A DNA stretch of 64,000 bases from Acidobacteriota bacterium (GTDB taxonomy: Bacteria > Acidobacteriota > Terriglobia > Acidiferrales > UBA7541). Made by a program: the position numbers and the translations under genes. The notes under the pieces are model-generated. The model ran no database searches and was not told the origin of the DNA. It worked only from the letters and a program-made list of their open reading frames with translations. The DNA is taken from positions 372,001 through 436,000 of the forward strand of contig JABCZD010000004.1 of NCBI GenBank assembly GCA_013289855.1, in the 5' to 3' direction. Positions 16,925 to 25,602 of the stretch are shown one piece after another; within the stretch, counting starts at the first letter, position 1, and each line of letters starts with the position of its first letter.

Positions 16925-18514
16925 ATGCAGACCGCTGACCGTGTCCGTCAGATTCTTTCGACCCGAGGTTTGACCCTCTATCAAGTGTCGCAACGCTCCG
17001 CCGAACTCTTCGGCCCATCGTCGCCGTATTACATCCCTCAACGTCTGTACCAAGAACTCGCAACTGGCGCCCTCAGTCCTAACATCCACCAGTTGATCGC
17101 TTTTAGCAGAGTTACTAACTATCGGTTGTGCGACTGGCTGGCAGTCTTTGGGTTTCGATTGGACGATATTCCGAGACTCCAGTTGCAGATCCCGTGGCGA
17201 CGCACTGTTCTCCTCGATTCGTCCATTTACGATGAGGATCAATGGGTTCCGTGGTTTGTCGCGAAACTGTCCGAGTCCTCGCTGCCAGGCGTGGCGCCAT
17301 TAGCCCAAGTCTTGAAGTTAGGGCCATCGAGGCGCGCAAGCGGGCTGCTCTCCGTTAACAAGAGGCGATTTCTCTATGCGAAGGTCGGCCGCGAGGATGC
17401 GTTTGCGTATCCCGCTCTGCTGCCGGGAAGCATCGCCCGAATTGATGTGCGCCGCAAGCCTGACCCGCTGCTCACGCTTGCAGCGAGCACCAGCAAGAGC
17501 ATATTTCTTGTCGAGAACGGTCTCTTTCTTCACTGTGGCCACCTTCGAAGTATGGGCAAAAACAGAATCGTCCTTTGCTCAACACATTTTCCATTCGCGC
17601 AGGTTGAATTGACGCTGGGTCGTAATGTCAGAATCCTCGGAACGGTGGACGCGGAAATTCGACCCGTCGTCCCGCGGCCTGCGTCCGAAATCGCTCTGAG
17701 TTCAACAACCGCGGCGAAAGCCGATGTCGCGGTGATTGCCGGTCCCCGCGCAGACCTTCAGCAGTTGCTTCGAATGTCGCGTATGCGAGTGGGACTTTCT
17801 TTCCGCGAAGCTTCTGCCATGAGCCAACGGATAGCGCGCGAACTCGCAGACGAAATGTACTTCGCCGCGCCCGGAACCCTTTCTGATTATGAGAAGTTGG
17901 CTTCACCCCTGCGTCATGTTCAAAAGATTATTTCTCTTTGCATTCTTTACTGCATCGATTTCTGGAGCTTCCTTCGAACAGGAGGTCTGCCTCTCGAATT
18001 TCTCGGCAACGATCCGCTACCCGACGAATTGGGCGGACGCATCGTCTTACAGGGGAACGAAGTCTCCGATGAAATCGCCGGCTCAGGCAACCTTCTTGGT
18101 GAGGGACGGGGATTTCTGTCCATACTCATCGATCAGTGGGAGGAATTGCCTCTGTTCACAAAAGATGCTCTACCTGCAATCTGTCGGTTAAAAGACATCT
18201 CATTGTCCGACATCTTCTGGGTTGACGTGAATCAGCATCCAACGCATCCGTGTCTTGCGGGAGCGGCTTTTGTTGCCGTCAACCGTCGGCTCAAGACGCC
18301 GCTGCAATCCACCGTGCCAACCGTTTGGGAACAACCTCTCTACATGGTTCTGAGACGCGACGGAACCTATCTTTGTGGCACATGCGTCTTGCAGCATGGC
18401 GTACTCATCATTCGTCCGCAGTCCGAACAAGCGCACAGTCCAATCGAACTCAGAAACGGAGTCGATGCCGAAGTCATTGGCCAGGTCACGGCCATCCTGA
18501 GGCGTCTCAACTAG
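16925..18514 (+). CDS. Tandem HTH / S24-like regulator, 529 aa
   Basis: The protein looks like two copies of the neighbour at 15925-16743 joined end to end. Residues 1-75 hold a helix-turn-helix (V-R-Q-I-L-S-T-R-G-L-T-L-Y-Q-V), and about 150-245 an S24-like domain ending R-I-L-G-T-V-D-A-E-I. A second helical DNA-binding-like segment starts near 275 (L-L-R-M-S-R-M-R-V-G-L-S-F-R-E-A) and a second S24-like domain ends V-I-G-Q-V-T-A-I-L. ATG 16925 is chosen because the first domain begins there; the open frame extends to 16775 without coding features. It is transcribed toward the lasso-type genes, 238 bases away, so it may be their regulator. Confidence 0.65.
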   Translation: MQTADRVRQILSTRGLTLYQVSQRSAELFGPSSPYYIPQRLYQELATGALSPNIHQLIAFSRVTNYRLCDWLAVFGFRLDDIPRLQLQIPWRRTVLLDSSIYDEDQWVPWFVAKLSESSLPGVAPLAQVLKLGPSRRASGLLSVNKRRFLYAKVGREDAFAYPALLPGSIARIDVRRKPDPLLTLAASTSKSIFLVENGLFLHCGHLRSMGKNRIVLCSTHFPFAQVELTLGRNVRILGTVDAEIRPVVPRPASEIALSSTTAAKADVAVIAGPRADLQQLLRMSRMRVGLSFREASAMSQRIARELADEMYFAAPGTLSDYEKLASPLRHVQKIISLCILYCIDFWSFLRTGGLPLEFLGNDPLPDELGGRIVLQGNEVSDEIAGSGNLLGEGRGFLSILIDQWEELPLFTKDALPAICRLKDISLSDIFWVDVNQHPTHPCLAGAAFVAVNRRLKTPLQSTVPTVWEQPLYMVLRRDGTYLCGTCVLQHGVLIIRPQSEQAHSPIELRNGVDAEVIGQVTAILRRLN

Positions 18515-18752
18515 AACATTCGTTCACGTCCTCAGCGAACCCGTAAGTACTGTGGAAAGGCGAACACCACGTCACGCCGTTGGCGCTAAAGGCTCTCTCC
18601 ATGTCCTTGCAGTCACAACTGTTTACGGGCGGCCCTACGGATTGGCGAACGGAGGTCGAATTGTCTGGCTTCCTCTGCGCGCAGGTGCGACATTGCCCGG
18701 CAGAGGAAACATTTCGAAAGAATTCAGCAAGACCACGCACTGGTATTAGGCC
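18515..18752 (+). other. Interval before the lasso-type cluster; no supported gene
   Basis: A 51-codon frame (ATG 18600) and a 65-codon frame (GTG 18552) run to the PqqD start, but neither has a ribosome-binding site or resembles a RiPP precursor leader. The interval probably contains the cluster's promoter; no clear hexamers stood out. Confidence 0.3.
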
Positions 18753-19028
18753 ATGCTAAATACCTCCGACACAGTTCGCAGCACACAAACCATAGATGGA
18801 AGAATTCTTCTCGATGTCCGTCACGGTCGAATGTTCACTGTCAACGCTGTCGGCTCGAAAATTCTTGAACTTCTAGCGCAGGGACAGCACGAACCACGCA
18901 TCGCGGACGAAATAAGCCGCGCCTACGGGATGAGCATCGAGGTCGTGCGACTTGACGTTCACGATTTCATAGAAGCCCTCCACAAACACCACATTGTCCG
19001 GTCCACGGATGAAATCGATTCCCTGTAA
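18753..19028 (+). CDS. PqqD-family RiPP recognition protein (lasso B1 type), 91 aa
   Basis: The length and pattern fit the PqqD/RRE fold: three beta strands (T-I-D-G-R-I-L-L-D-V-R-H-G-R-M-F-T-V-N) followed by G-S-K-I-L-E-L-L and a winged-helix segment ending D-F-I-E-A-L. In RiPP pathways such a protein binds the precursor leader and presents it to the processing enzymes. With the B2 protease and cyclase downstream it corresponds to lasso B1. No obvious ribosome-binding site precedes ATG 18753. The next gene starts 25 bases after its stop. Confidence 0.85.
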   Translation: MLNTSDTVRSTQTIDGRILLDVRHGRMFTVNAVGSKILELLAQGQHEPRIADEISRAYGMSIEVVRLDVHDFIEALHKHHIVRSTDEIDSL

Positions 19029-19053
19029 CAGCACCACGGGAGATGACGAATCA

Positions 19054-20457
19054 ATGAAACCCCTTGCCCAACCCGACCGAGACGCTTTCCGCCTCATCAT
19101 CGTGAGGCGCAACGGCTCGGAAATTCTCTTGAGGTCCAGTGAGTCGTGCTGGACTTTGCCCTGCGTACAAGCGTCCCGGCAGGAAAGGCTCGCTCTGCAG
19201 TTGACGGCAGAGTTAAACAGGAAATTAGCGCTACGCGCCTACTGCCTCTTCATTCCAAGTATCGCCGATCTCGGTAAGAACATCGGCCGGCGTAACTACG
19301 CTGTCATGGAATCATTCGCCCAGAATGACAGCGCACCGAGAGGGACGTGTTGGGTGCCTCGTGCTGCACCAGCGTGTCGGCATACTCACCCCGTTGAAGA
19401 CGCTGACGTAATTATGCAGTCGCTTACCGAACTAGATTCATACGTCAGCGGTGCGAAGGCCGGGCCATTCGGCAGATCGGGTTGGCTGAGGGAACTGTTC
19501 GCCTGGACCCAGGAACAGCTCAACCCGCTAGGCCTCCGTGTGAATGGGAGTTTTCGCCAGCTCAACGGCAGCCCGAGATTCAGTCTCATTCGCCTCGAAA
19601 CGAACGGTCCCGCTGTTTGGTTCAAGGCGACGGGGGAACCGAATCTTCACGAATTTCCCATTACGCTGTCGCTTAGCCGGCTCTTTCCCGCGAATCTTCC
19701 AGCAATTCTTGGAGTGCATCCCTCGTGGAATGGCTGGCTGTCGGAGGAAGCTTCAACCAGCACGCTGGAACAATTCTCCGAGATTTCTATCTGGGACAAG
19801 GTAACTAAAGAGCTAGCGGAGCTTCAAATCGCTTCAATAGGGAAGAGTGGCGCGCTCCTGGACGCACAGTGTAAAGACCTAAGACTCCAACGGCTCACCA
19901 ATCTGATTTCGCCTTTCGTCGCTCGCGTGGCGGAATTCATGGCGGTGCAGGAAAAGCAATCTCCGCCAGCTCTCACGATCCCCGAACTTGATTTTCTCGG
20001 GGAAAGCTTGCGGGAGGCTTTTTCAGTCCTTCAAGACCTCCGCATTCCAGAGACGTTGGGGCATCTCGATTTGAACCCCGGAAATATTCTGGTCACTGCC
20101 TCGCGCTGCGTATTTCTGGATTGGGCCGAGGCCTGCTTAACAAATCCTTTCGTCACTTTTGAATATCTGGCCGAGCACCTTCGACGGAGCAACATTCTCG
20201 GCGCAGAGGGACGCGAACGGGCGGCCACCGCTTATCGCCGGCCTTGGCGGTCGTTCCTGTCTCCCGACGACCTCACGCGTGCGATGGACGTCTCCCCACT
20301 GATTGCCGTGTTTACATATGTCGTCGCCGGGAATGTATGGCTCTCGCCCGATGCGTTGCACAACGTTTCGGATGCGGGATTCCTCCGCGCCTTAACGAGG
20401 CGAATGCATCGCGAGGCAGTTCGGGTGGCTGAACGGAGCATCCGATGCTCCGCCTGA
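19054..20457 (+). CDS. NUDIX-like / APH-fold phosphotransferase in lasso-type cluster, 467 aa
   Basis: The C-terminal half has the aminoglycoside-phosphotransferase/protein-kinase-like catalytic loop G-H-L-D-L-N-P-G-N followed by F-L-D-W-A-E-A, with Asp catalytic, Asn and DxW metal-binding. The first 120 residues resemble a degraded NUDIX-type domain (R-N-G-S-E-I-L-L-R, W-T-L-P, L-T-A-E-L, A-V-M-E) without a full NUDIX box. ATG 19054 has GGGAGA upstream. Set between B1 and B2 it is probably a tailoring enzyme, perhaps phosphorylating the peptide; known lasso kinases are HPr-kinase-like, so an APH-type enzyme would be a different solution. Substrate is inferred only from position. Confidence 0.7.
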   Translation: MKPLAQPDRDAFRLIIVRRNGSEILLRSSESCWTLPCVQASRQERLALQLTAELNRKLALRAYCLFIPSIADLGKNIGRRNYAVMESFAQNDSAPRGTCWVPRAAPACRHTHPVEDADVIMQSLTELDSYVSGAKAGPFGRSGWLRELFAWTQEQLNPLGLRVNGSFRQLNGSPRFSLIRLETNGPAVWFKATGEPNLHEFPITLSLSRLFPANLPAILGVHPSWNGWLSEEASTSTLEQFSEISIWDKVTKELAELQIASIGKSGALLDAQCKDLRLQRLTNLISPFVARVAEFMAVQEKQSPPALTIPELDFLGESLREAFSVLQDLRIPETLGHLDLNPGNILVTASRCVFLDWAEACLTNPFVTFEYLAEHLRRSNILGAEGRERAATAYRRPWRSFLSPDDLTRAMDVSPLIAVFTYVVAGNVWLSPDALHNVSDAGFLRALTRRMHREAVRVAERSIRCSA

Positions 20458-20529
20458 TTCGACAATCGCGAGTCTCTACGATCTGGCCTGATGCTTTGCA
20501 GGTGCTGGTCTGAAAGGAGAAGTTTCCCT

Positions 20530-20904
20530 ATGTCGCTGCTTGTCCCGCGAGCATATCTGATGTTGATTTATTTTCACTTCTACCTTGTCCGAGGAAATTT
20601 TTCGATGTTGTACACAAGGGTCCGCAATACCCAGCCGAGAAAGGCTCCGTCAATTCCCGATGCAGTCGAGCGAATTTGTGCGGCTGTCGATATGGCCTGC
20701 ATTTGGTATTGGAAAGAAGTCCTCTGCCTGCAGCGGTCCGCTGTTACTGCGTGCTTGCTGAAACGATACGGTGTCCCCGCTCAAATGGTCATTGGAGCAC
20801 AGCAGATTCCGTTCAGAGCCCATGCCTGGGTCGAGGTCGAGGGGCGCGTGGTCAACGACAAGCCATATACGCCGGAAATGTACGCAGTGCTCGACAGATG
20901 CTAG
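20530..20904 (+). CDS. Lasso peptide B2-type leader protease (transglutaminase-like), 124 aa
   Basis: The Cys-His-Asp triad of the lasso B2 family is present: Cys66 in V-L-C-L-Q-R-S, His98 in A-H-A-W-V-E-V, Asp110 in V-V-N-D-K. A K-R-Y-G-V-P-A-Q-M-V-I-G strand sits between them, as is typical. It should cleave the leader from the precursor after B1 has delivered it. The N-terminal 35 residues are hydrophobic and aromatic, as in stand-alone B2 proteins. ATG 20530 follows AAAGGAG. The cyclase gene begins 35 bases downstream. Confidence 0.9.
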   Translation: MSLLVPRAYLMLIYFHFYLVRGNFSMLYTRVRNTQPRKAPSIPDAVERICAAVDMACIWYWKEVLCLQRSAVTACLLKRYGVPAQMVIGAQQIPFRAHAWVEVEGRVVNDKPYTPEMYAVLDRC

Positions 20905-20939
20905 GTGGGCATCGCTCGGTAGAAATGGGAGGCCGCATC

Positions 20940-22820
20940 GTGAGTGTCATGTTCGGTAGATGGAATTTCGACGGGAAGCCGGCGGCGCCAAAGTACCTCG
21001 ATGCCGCGCGCGAGATCCTCTCTCCCTATGCCTCCGACGGTTGCTCTTCATATTCCAGCGAAGATGTAAGCATCCTCTATCACGCCTTCCACACCACGAA
21101 AGAGTCGCACTGCGAGACGCAGCCTCTCGTGACCCGATCGGGTGCCGTAATCTCGTGGGACGGTCGCCTCGACAATCGCGAGGAGCTTTTCGCCGAGTTG
21201 AAAGAATCACCACAACATGGCTGTGCGGACGTTTCCATTGTGGCAATCGCGTACGACCAGTGGGGGCCGGAATGCTTCGGGAAGCTCATCGGCGATTGGG
21301 CTTTGTCGGTCTGGAATCCAAACGAGCGCTCGGTCACCCTCGCCAAAGACCCTATTGGTCTACGACATCTTTACTACACAATGGAGGAAAACCAGGTCGC
21401 CTGGAGCACGATCCTCGACCCGCTTGTCTTGCTGACTGGAAAAACATTTACCCTCGACGAAGAATATATTGCTGGCTGGTTTTCATTCTTTCCCGCCACT
21501 CATTTGACGCCGTACGTGGGCATCCATTCGGTCCCACCGTCTTCTCTCGTGCGCATACAGCCCGGCAGGCAAACAACTACTCAGTTCTGGCACTTCGATC
21601 CCGCGAAGAAAACCTCTTGCCGCAACGACGCCGACTACGAGGAGCATTTTCGCGCTGTCTTCGCTAAATCCGTCGGGCGACGGCTCCGTTCCGATACTCC
21701 GATTCTCGCCGAACTCAGCGGCGGAGTGGATTCCTCCGCCATCGTTTGCGTCGCGGACCAGCTTTTTGCTCGGGGTCTTGCTGAGGCCCCCAAGCTCGAC
21801 ACTCTCTCCTATTACGATGATTCCGAACCCAACTGGGATGAACGTCCCTATTTCACACTGATCGAAGAAAAACTCAAACGCACGGGATATCACATTGATG
21901 TCGGCTCACAAAATATGTTCCAGTTCGCGTTTGCGGGCGACCGGCTCGCGACGACTCCAGGTTCCTACGTCCGTTCAATCGGCGTGCGGAATCAGTTCAG
22001 GGATTGCGTCAACGCCCAGGGCAACCGCGTCCTGCTTTCTGGAACAGGAGGTGACGAAACCACAGGCGGCGTCCCGACACCCACCCCGGAACTCGCGGAT
22101 TTGATGGCAGGAGCCCAGTTAGAGACCCTCACTCATCGATTGAAAGTTTGGGCCTTGCATAAGAGAAAGCCCTGGTTCCATCTGCTTTTTGAAGCTGCCC
22201 GTGGCTTCTTTCCGATCGCTCTCTTCGGATTGCCAAGACAGATGCAGCCAGCACCGTGGCTGCATCCCACGTTTGTCGAGAGAAATCGCACCGCGCTCGT
22301 TGGCTATCCATCCAGATTTCAGGTTTTCGGCCCGCCACCGAGTTTCCAAGAGAATCTCTCGACCTTGTTGGCGCTGCAAAGACAACTTGCCTGCACTGCA
22401 GCGCCGTCCAATCCATCCTACGAACTGCGCTATCCGTTCCTCGACCGCGACCTGCTTGAATTCCTATACGCCGTTCCCCGAGAGCAACTAGTCCGTCCAG
22501 GACACCGCAGGTCTCTGATGCGCCGGTCTCTGACCGGAATTGTCCCAGACCAAGTTCTGAATCGGAAGAGAAAGGCGTTTGTTTCCCGGGCGCCGATGAT
22601 GGCCATTTCCGCAGAGTGGACCAGTCTCCTAGAGACCAGTCAGAACATGGTCACCAGTTGGATTGGGATCGTTGACGCCAAGCGCCTGCTCGCAACCTTG
22701 GAAGATGCTCACCGCGGCCGCGAAGTCCCAATAGTGCCTCTCTTGCGTACCTTGAACATAGAGTTTTGGCTCCGCGGGCTGTGGGAGTCGAAGGTTTGGA
22801 GTCACGCCATGTGCAGATGA
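20940..22820 (+). CDS. Lasso peptide cyclase (asparagine synthetase-like), 626 aa
   Basis: An asparagine-synthetase-B-type protein with the ATP-pyrophosphatase loop S260-G-G-V-D-S-S, the synthetase partner of a lasso cluster, which adenylates an Asp/Glu side chain to close the macrolactam. The N-terminal glutaminase-like domain (1-210) lacks the Cys that begins active amidotransferases, as usual for lasso cyclases: the protein starts V-S-V-M-F-G-R-W. I chose GTG 20940 because GGGAGG lies 7 bases upstream; ATG 20925 and 20949 are alternatives. The S-G-T-G-G-D-E motif near 370 is also conserved. It is followed closely by the precursor gene. Confidence 0.9.
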   Translation: MSVMFGRWNFDGKPAAPKYLDAAREILSPYASDGCSSYSSEDVSILYHAFHTTKESHCETQPLVTRSGAVISWDGRLDNREELFAELKESPQHGCADVSIVAIAYDQWGPECFGKLIGDWALSVWNPNERSVTLAKDPIGLRHLYYTMEENQVAWSTILDPLVLLTGKTFTLDEEYIAGWFSFFPATHLTPYVGIHSVPPSSLVRIQPGRQTTTQFWHFDPAKKTSCRNDADYEEHFRAVFAKSVGRRLRSDTPILAELSGGVDSSAIVCVADQLFARGLAEAPKLDTLSYYDDSEPNWDERPYFTLIEEKLKRTGYHIDVGSQNMFQFAFAGDRLATTPGSYVRSIGVRNQFRDCVNAQGNRVLLSGTGGDETTGGVPTPTPELADLMAGAQLETLTHRLKVWALHKRKPWFHLLFEAARGFFPIALFGLPRQMQPAPWLHPTFVERNRTALVGYPSRFQVFGPPPSFQENLSTLLALQRQLACTAAPSNPSYELRYPFLDRDLLEFLYAVPREQLVRPGHRRSLMRRSLTGIVPDQVLNRKRKAFVSRAPMMAISAEWTSLLETSQNMVTSWIGIVDAKRLLATLEDAHRGREVPIVPLLRTLNIEFWLRGLWESKVWSHAMCR

Positions 22821-22886
22821 TGAGCGAGCCAATCAATGGTCTTCTCAGCTGAGAACAATCTGTAAACGAAAGGAGGTGAAAACCAA

Positions 22887-23018
22887 ATGAAATATTCCAA
22901 GCCGGAAGTCGTCGTGCTCGCATCTGCGACTGAAGCCATTCAAACCGTGAAAGGCAACAGCCAGCAGCTGGACAGTGAGTTGAAGGAAACCATCGGCATG
23001 TATGAATCCGATGAGTAA
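22887..23018 (+). CDS. Lasso-type RiPP precursor peptide, 43 aa
   Basis: The start has a perfect Shine-Dalgarno (AAAGGAGGTGA) seven bases before ATG, the strongest in the region, as expected for a peptide substrate. The N-terminus K-Y-S-K-P-E-V has the Tyr-x-x-Pro pattern that RRE proteins recognise. The likely core begins at Gly23, with Asp29 and Glu31 available for ring closure (rings of 7 or 9), and ends M-Y-E-S-D-E. The conserved leader Thr is normally penultimate; here Thr20 is at -3 from Gly23, or at -2 if the core starts at Lys22 (ring to Asp29, 8 members). The gene lies 66 bases after the cyclase and is followed by a very stable hairpin. Confidence 0.75.
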   Translation: MKYSKPEVVVLASATEAIQTVKGNSQQLDSELKETIGMYESDE

Positions 23019-23022
23019 ACCG

Positions 23023-23058
23023 TTGCCGGAGCGCCCGCAACCTGGGGCGCTCCGGCAA
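23023..23058 (+). terminator. Stable 14-bp hairpin after the precursor gene
   Basis: TTGCCGGAGCGCCC (23023-23036) pairs perfectly with 23045-23058 around an 8-base loop. It starts 5 bases after the precursor stop. There is no T-run after it, so it may act as a terminator with helper factors or protect the precursor mRNA; it also separates the plus-strand cluster from the convergent peptidase gene. Confidence 0.6.
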
Positions 23059-23153
23059 TCAACTCTAGCAAAGTATGAAAATCCAATGCCGGATGATTCG
23101 ACTCCCACTACGCGGGATCGAGCACGCACCATCCGTCCATGGCTGTTTGATCG

Positions 23154-25568
23154 TTACATCCGTTTCGCAAGATGAGCGTTGAACCAAGCTATGATTCGGT
23201 CGCAAAAGTCCACTTGGTTAGCGTAACTCCATCCCACAGGTGAATGCCCTTCACCTTTGTATTTCGCGTATTCCACCTCTTTGCCGAGGCGGCGTAGTGC
23301 GACAAACGTCTGGTCGCCCAAGAATCCGGCGACCGTTCTGTCCCTCTCCCCATGGATTATCAGCAAGGGCGTGGTAATCCTGTCGAACTGAAAAAAGGGG
23401 GAGTTTTCGACATATCGTTCCCGATATTCCCAAGGCGTTCCGCCCATTTGCCCTTGCCCATGCTCTAGGGTGGAAGTTCCAAATGCTGTCCCGTCCTCCT
23501 CCATTGCGCCGTAAGCGCCAACGAGATCTCCGAAGCCATCCGCTTCAACGGCCGCCTTGAAGCGCCCGCTCTGCACAATGAGCGCGAGAGTGCTGTAGCC
23601 TCCGAAACTATGTCCCATGACACCGAGCTGATCGGGAGCCGCGATGCCCATTTCCACCACTTTATTGACTCCGGGTAGTACGCTCTTTGCTAAGTCGAAC
23701 ATGGGGGTGCCTAGGTGTTGAGGTGCGTCCGGCAGCAAAACAGCGTAACCACGCGTCGCCAGCAGCTGCATGTTAAACGGACCGTTTCCTGCAAATCCGA
23801 AATGATCCAGGTCACTCGAAAGCGAGAGTCCTCCGTAAACCCAAACAATTAACGGATACTTCCTACCCTCCTCGTATTCCGAGGGCAGCAACAGAGCACC
23901 TTGCAATTCCTCACCGTCGTCGCTTAACCAACGGATGAGCCGAGCGGCGCCCATCTTGTATCGGTCAAACTGCGGGTTCAGGTGCGTGAGCTGGCGCGGC
24001 CTCATAAAGCCAGGATCACTAGTCCAAAGTTCCTCGTCATGCTGGGCATCTTCTGCGAAAAATGTCACACCTTGATTATTCGCCACAGCCATAAGTTGCT
24101 CGGCGCCATGATGGCACGTATAGCATTGAGCGTTCTCGAGAAGCTTGCTGCTTTCCCCACTCGACAAATCGACTTTATAAAACCCGTCTTGCTTCCCCGT
24201 TCCATCGTGCGTGAGTACGACTGTCGATTTGCCTCCGTCCGGACTCCACAGTAGATTCCCGGATTGCGGAGTCAGCTGGACAATTTGCCGATTGGCGATG
24301 TGCGCCAACTCGCGCGCTGCGTTCTGATCAACTTGGGCTTGCCACAACGAGCCGCCGTGGACAAAAAAAACGCTCTCTCCTTTCGCATCCCAAAGGGGCG
24401 TCACGGATTTTTCAACGGAACCTTGCTTCGCCCCCGGGGACATCGAGACATTGCGCGGGACTCCATCTTTCGGGTCGACAACGTAACAGTCTGCCGTTTT
24501 CTCATCTGTTCCACCTGTCCGAAAACTCAAGAGTGAACCGTCAGGCGACCAATTGAATGACGAACCCGCGTGATCCATCCGGATGTCCAAGACGACGCCT
24601 TGCTCCTCTTTGCTCGCCATCTTGACGACAGCGAGGTTGAAGAGGATTTGCTGAGAACCGGGTTTTTCGAAGCGCGTTGGCACTGTGTACGCGATGCGCG
24701 AGGCGTCAGGCGACAACACGTACCAGGCAATCCTCCTGCCATGAACGATTGTGTCAGCCTTCCCGGTCAGAACATCGACCGCGGCCAAATCCCGCAAATC
24801 TATGTTTAAGTTCCATGGATCAGAACTCGGAACCTGTCTCTCACTGTTCGCCAATCCGCTCGCGCGATAAACAATCACCGTCGAACCCACTTCGCTTTCA
24901 ATCATGGATCTCTCGTCCCGTGACCCCTGTGAGCGTTTGCGTACGTAATCTTCAACGGATAGCTCTCCTGGGAGGACCATGGCGAGTACCGTTCTGCTGC
25001 CGGCCCACTCAATCTGATCACCGCGTATATCTGCATCGGAGAGCTTCGCTAGGCCGTCTTTCGCCTTGTCCCAAACCCACAGCCTCGCCTGGCCACTCCC
25101 GTCCCGATCCGAAAGAAAAGCAAGATACCTGCCGTCCCGCGACCACGCGGGTGACCAGTTATCGCCCTCGCCCCCGGTTAGATTTCTAGTCAGGCCGGTT
25201 TCAAGGTTGATGATCAAAACGTCAGTCCCTGAACCCCAAGGGGGGACGCCAGTGCGCGCATAGGCGTCTGAATCGATCGCTTTGGTCCTGCCCTTTTCTT
25301 GGATCGTGTATGCCACCCAGCGTCCATCGGGTGAGGGAACGGCTCGTGTCAACGGACCGAACTCGCGCACTTTCAATGCGTCCTCTACGGGTAAGGGAAC
25401 CGTTTGCGCTAACAACGTGCAATCCTGTCGGCCCGCGCCGAAGCATGCAAATGCCGAGAGCAGAAGCGCCACTCCCCTGCCTAGCCGTCCCCACGCAGCG
25501 CTCCGGCACCGCAGGCGAATTCTCGGATCGCTAGAAAAGCAATCGTCAACTGGCCTCGCATTCCTCAC
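23154..25568 (-). CDS. S9-family peptidase, probable lasso peptide isopeptidase, 804 aa
   Basis: The C-terminal alpha/beta-hydrolase domain carries the prolyl-oligopeptidase triad: Ser654 in G-H-S-F-G-G, Asp743 in G-E-R-D-R-T, His775 in G-E-G-H-S-P. Residues about 75-560 have repeated S-P-D-G and W-S-P-D-G motifs of a beta-propeller (TolB/WD40-like). A hydrophobic stretch near 30-47 fits an export signal. In proteobacterial astexin loci an S9 enzyme of this shape (AtxE) opens the lasso isopeptide bond after import. Here it is encoded convergent with the precursor and 34 bases after the TonB-dependent receptor, which supports that role; a general dipeptidyl peptidase is the alternative. Start GTG 25568 follows GAGGA. 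Confidence 0.75.
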   Translation of the reverse strand: MRNARPVDDCFSSDPRIRLRCRSAAWGRLGRGVALLLSAFACFGAGRQDCTLLAQTVPLPVEDALKVREFGPLTRAVPSPDGRWVAYTIQEKGRTKAIDSDAYARTGVPPWGSGTDVLIINLETGLTRNLTGGEGDNWSPAWSRDGRYLAFLSDRDGSGQARLWVWDKAKDGLAKLSDADIRGDQIEWAGSRTVLAMVLPGELSVEDYVRKRSQGSRDERSMIESEVGSTVIVYRASGLANSERQVPSSDPWNLNIDLRDLAAVDVLTGKADTIVHGRRIAWYVLSPDASRIAYTVPTRFEKPGSQQILFNLAVVKMASKEEQGVVLDIRMDHAGSSFNWSPDGSLLSFRTGGTDEKTADCYVVDPKDGVPRNVSMSPGAKQGSVEKSVTPLWDAKGESVFFVHGGSLWQAQVDQNAARELAHIANRQIVQLTPQSGNLLWSPDGGKSTVVLTHDGTGKQDGFYKVDLSSGESSKLLENAQCYTCHHGAEQLMAVANNQGVTFFAEDAQHDEELWTSDPGFMRPRQLTHLNPQFDRYKMGAARLIRWLSDDGEELQGALLLPSEYEEGRKYPLIVWVYGGLSLSSDLDHFGFAGNGPFNMQLLATRGYAVLLPDAPQHLGTPMFDLAKSVLPGVNKVVEMGIAAPDQLGVMGHSFGGYSTLALIVQSGRFKAAVEADGFGDLVGAYGAMEEDGTAFGTSTLEHGQGQMGGTPWEYRERYVENSPFFQFDRITTPLLIIHGERDRTVAGFLGDQTFVALRRLGKEVEYAKYKGEGHSPVGWSYANQVDFCDRIIAWFNAHLAKRM

Positions 25569-25602
25569 TTGGGAATTCCTCGCCCACGCTTGTTCTACGG
25601 CT

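Noticed and set aside
18552..18762. Short frames (65 and 51 codons) before PqqD as possible lasso precursors
   Set aside because: No ribosome-binding site, no Tyr-x-x-Pro leader, and a convincing precursor exists at 22887.
20676..20939. Longer N-terminus for the cyclase reading through the B2 gene
   Set aside because: That part is the out-of-frame shadow of the B2 gene; the GTG at 20940 has a good ribosome-binding site and starts the family pattern.
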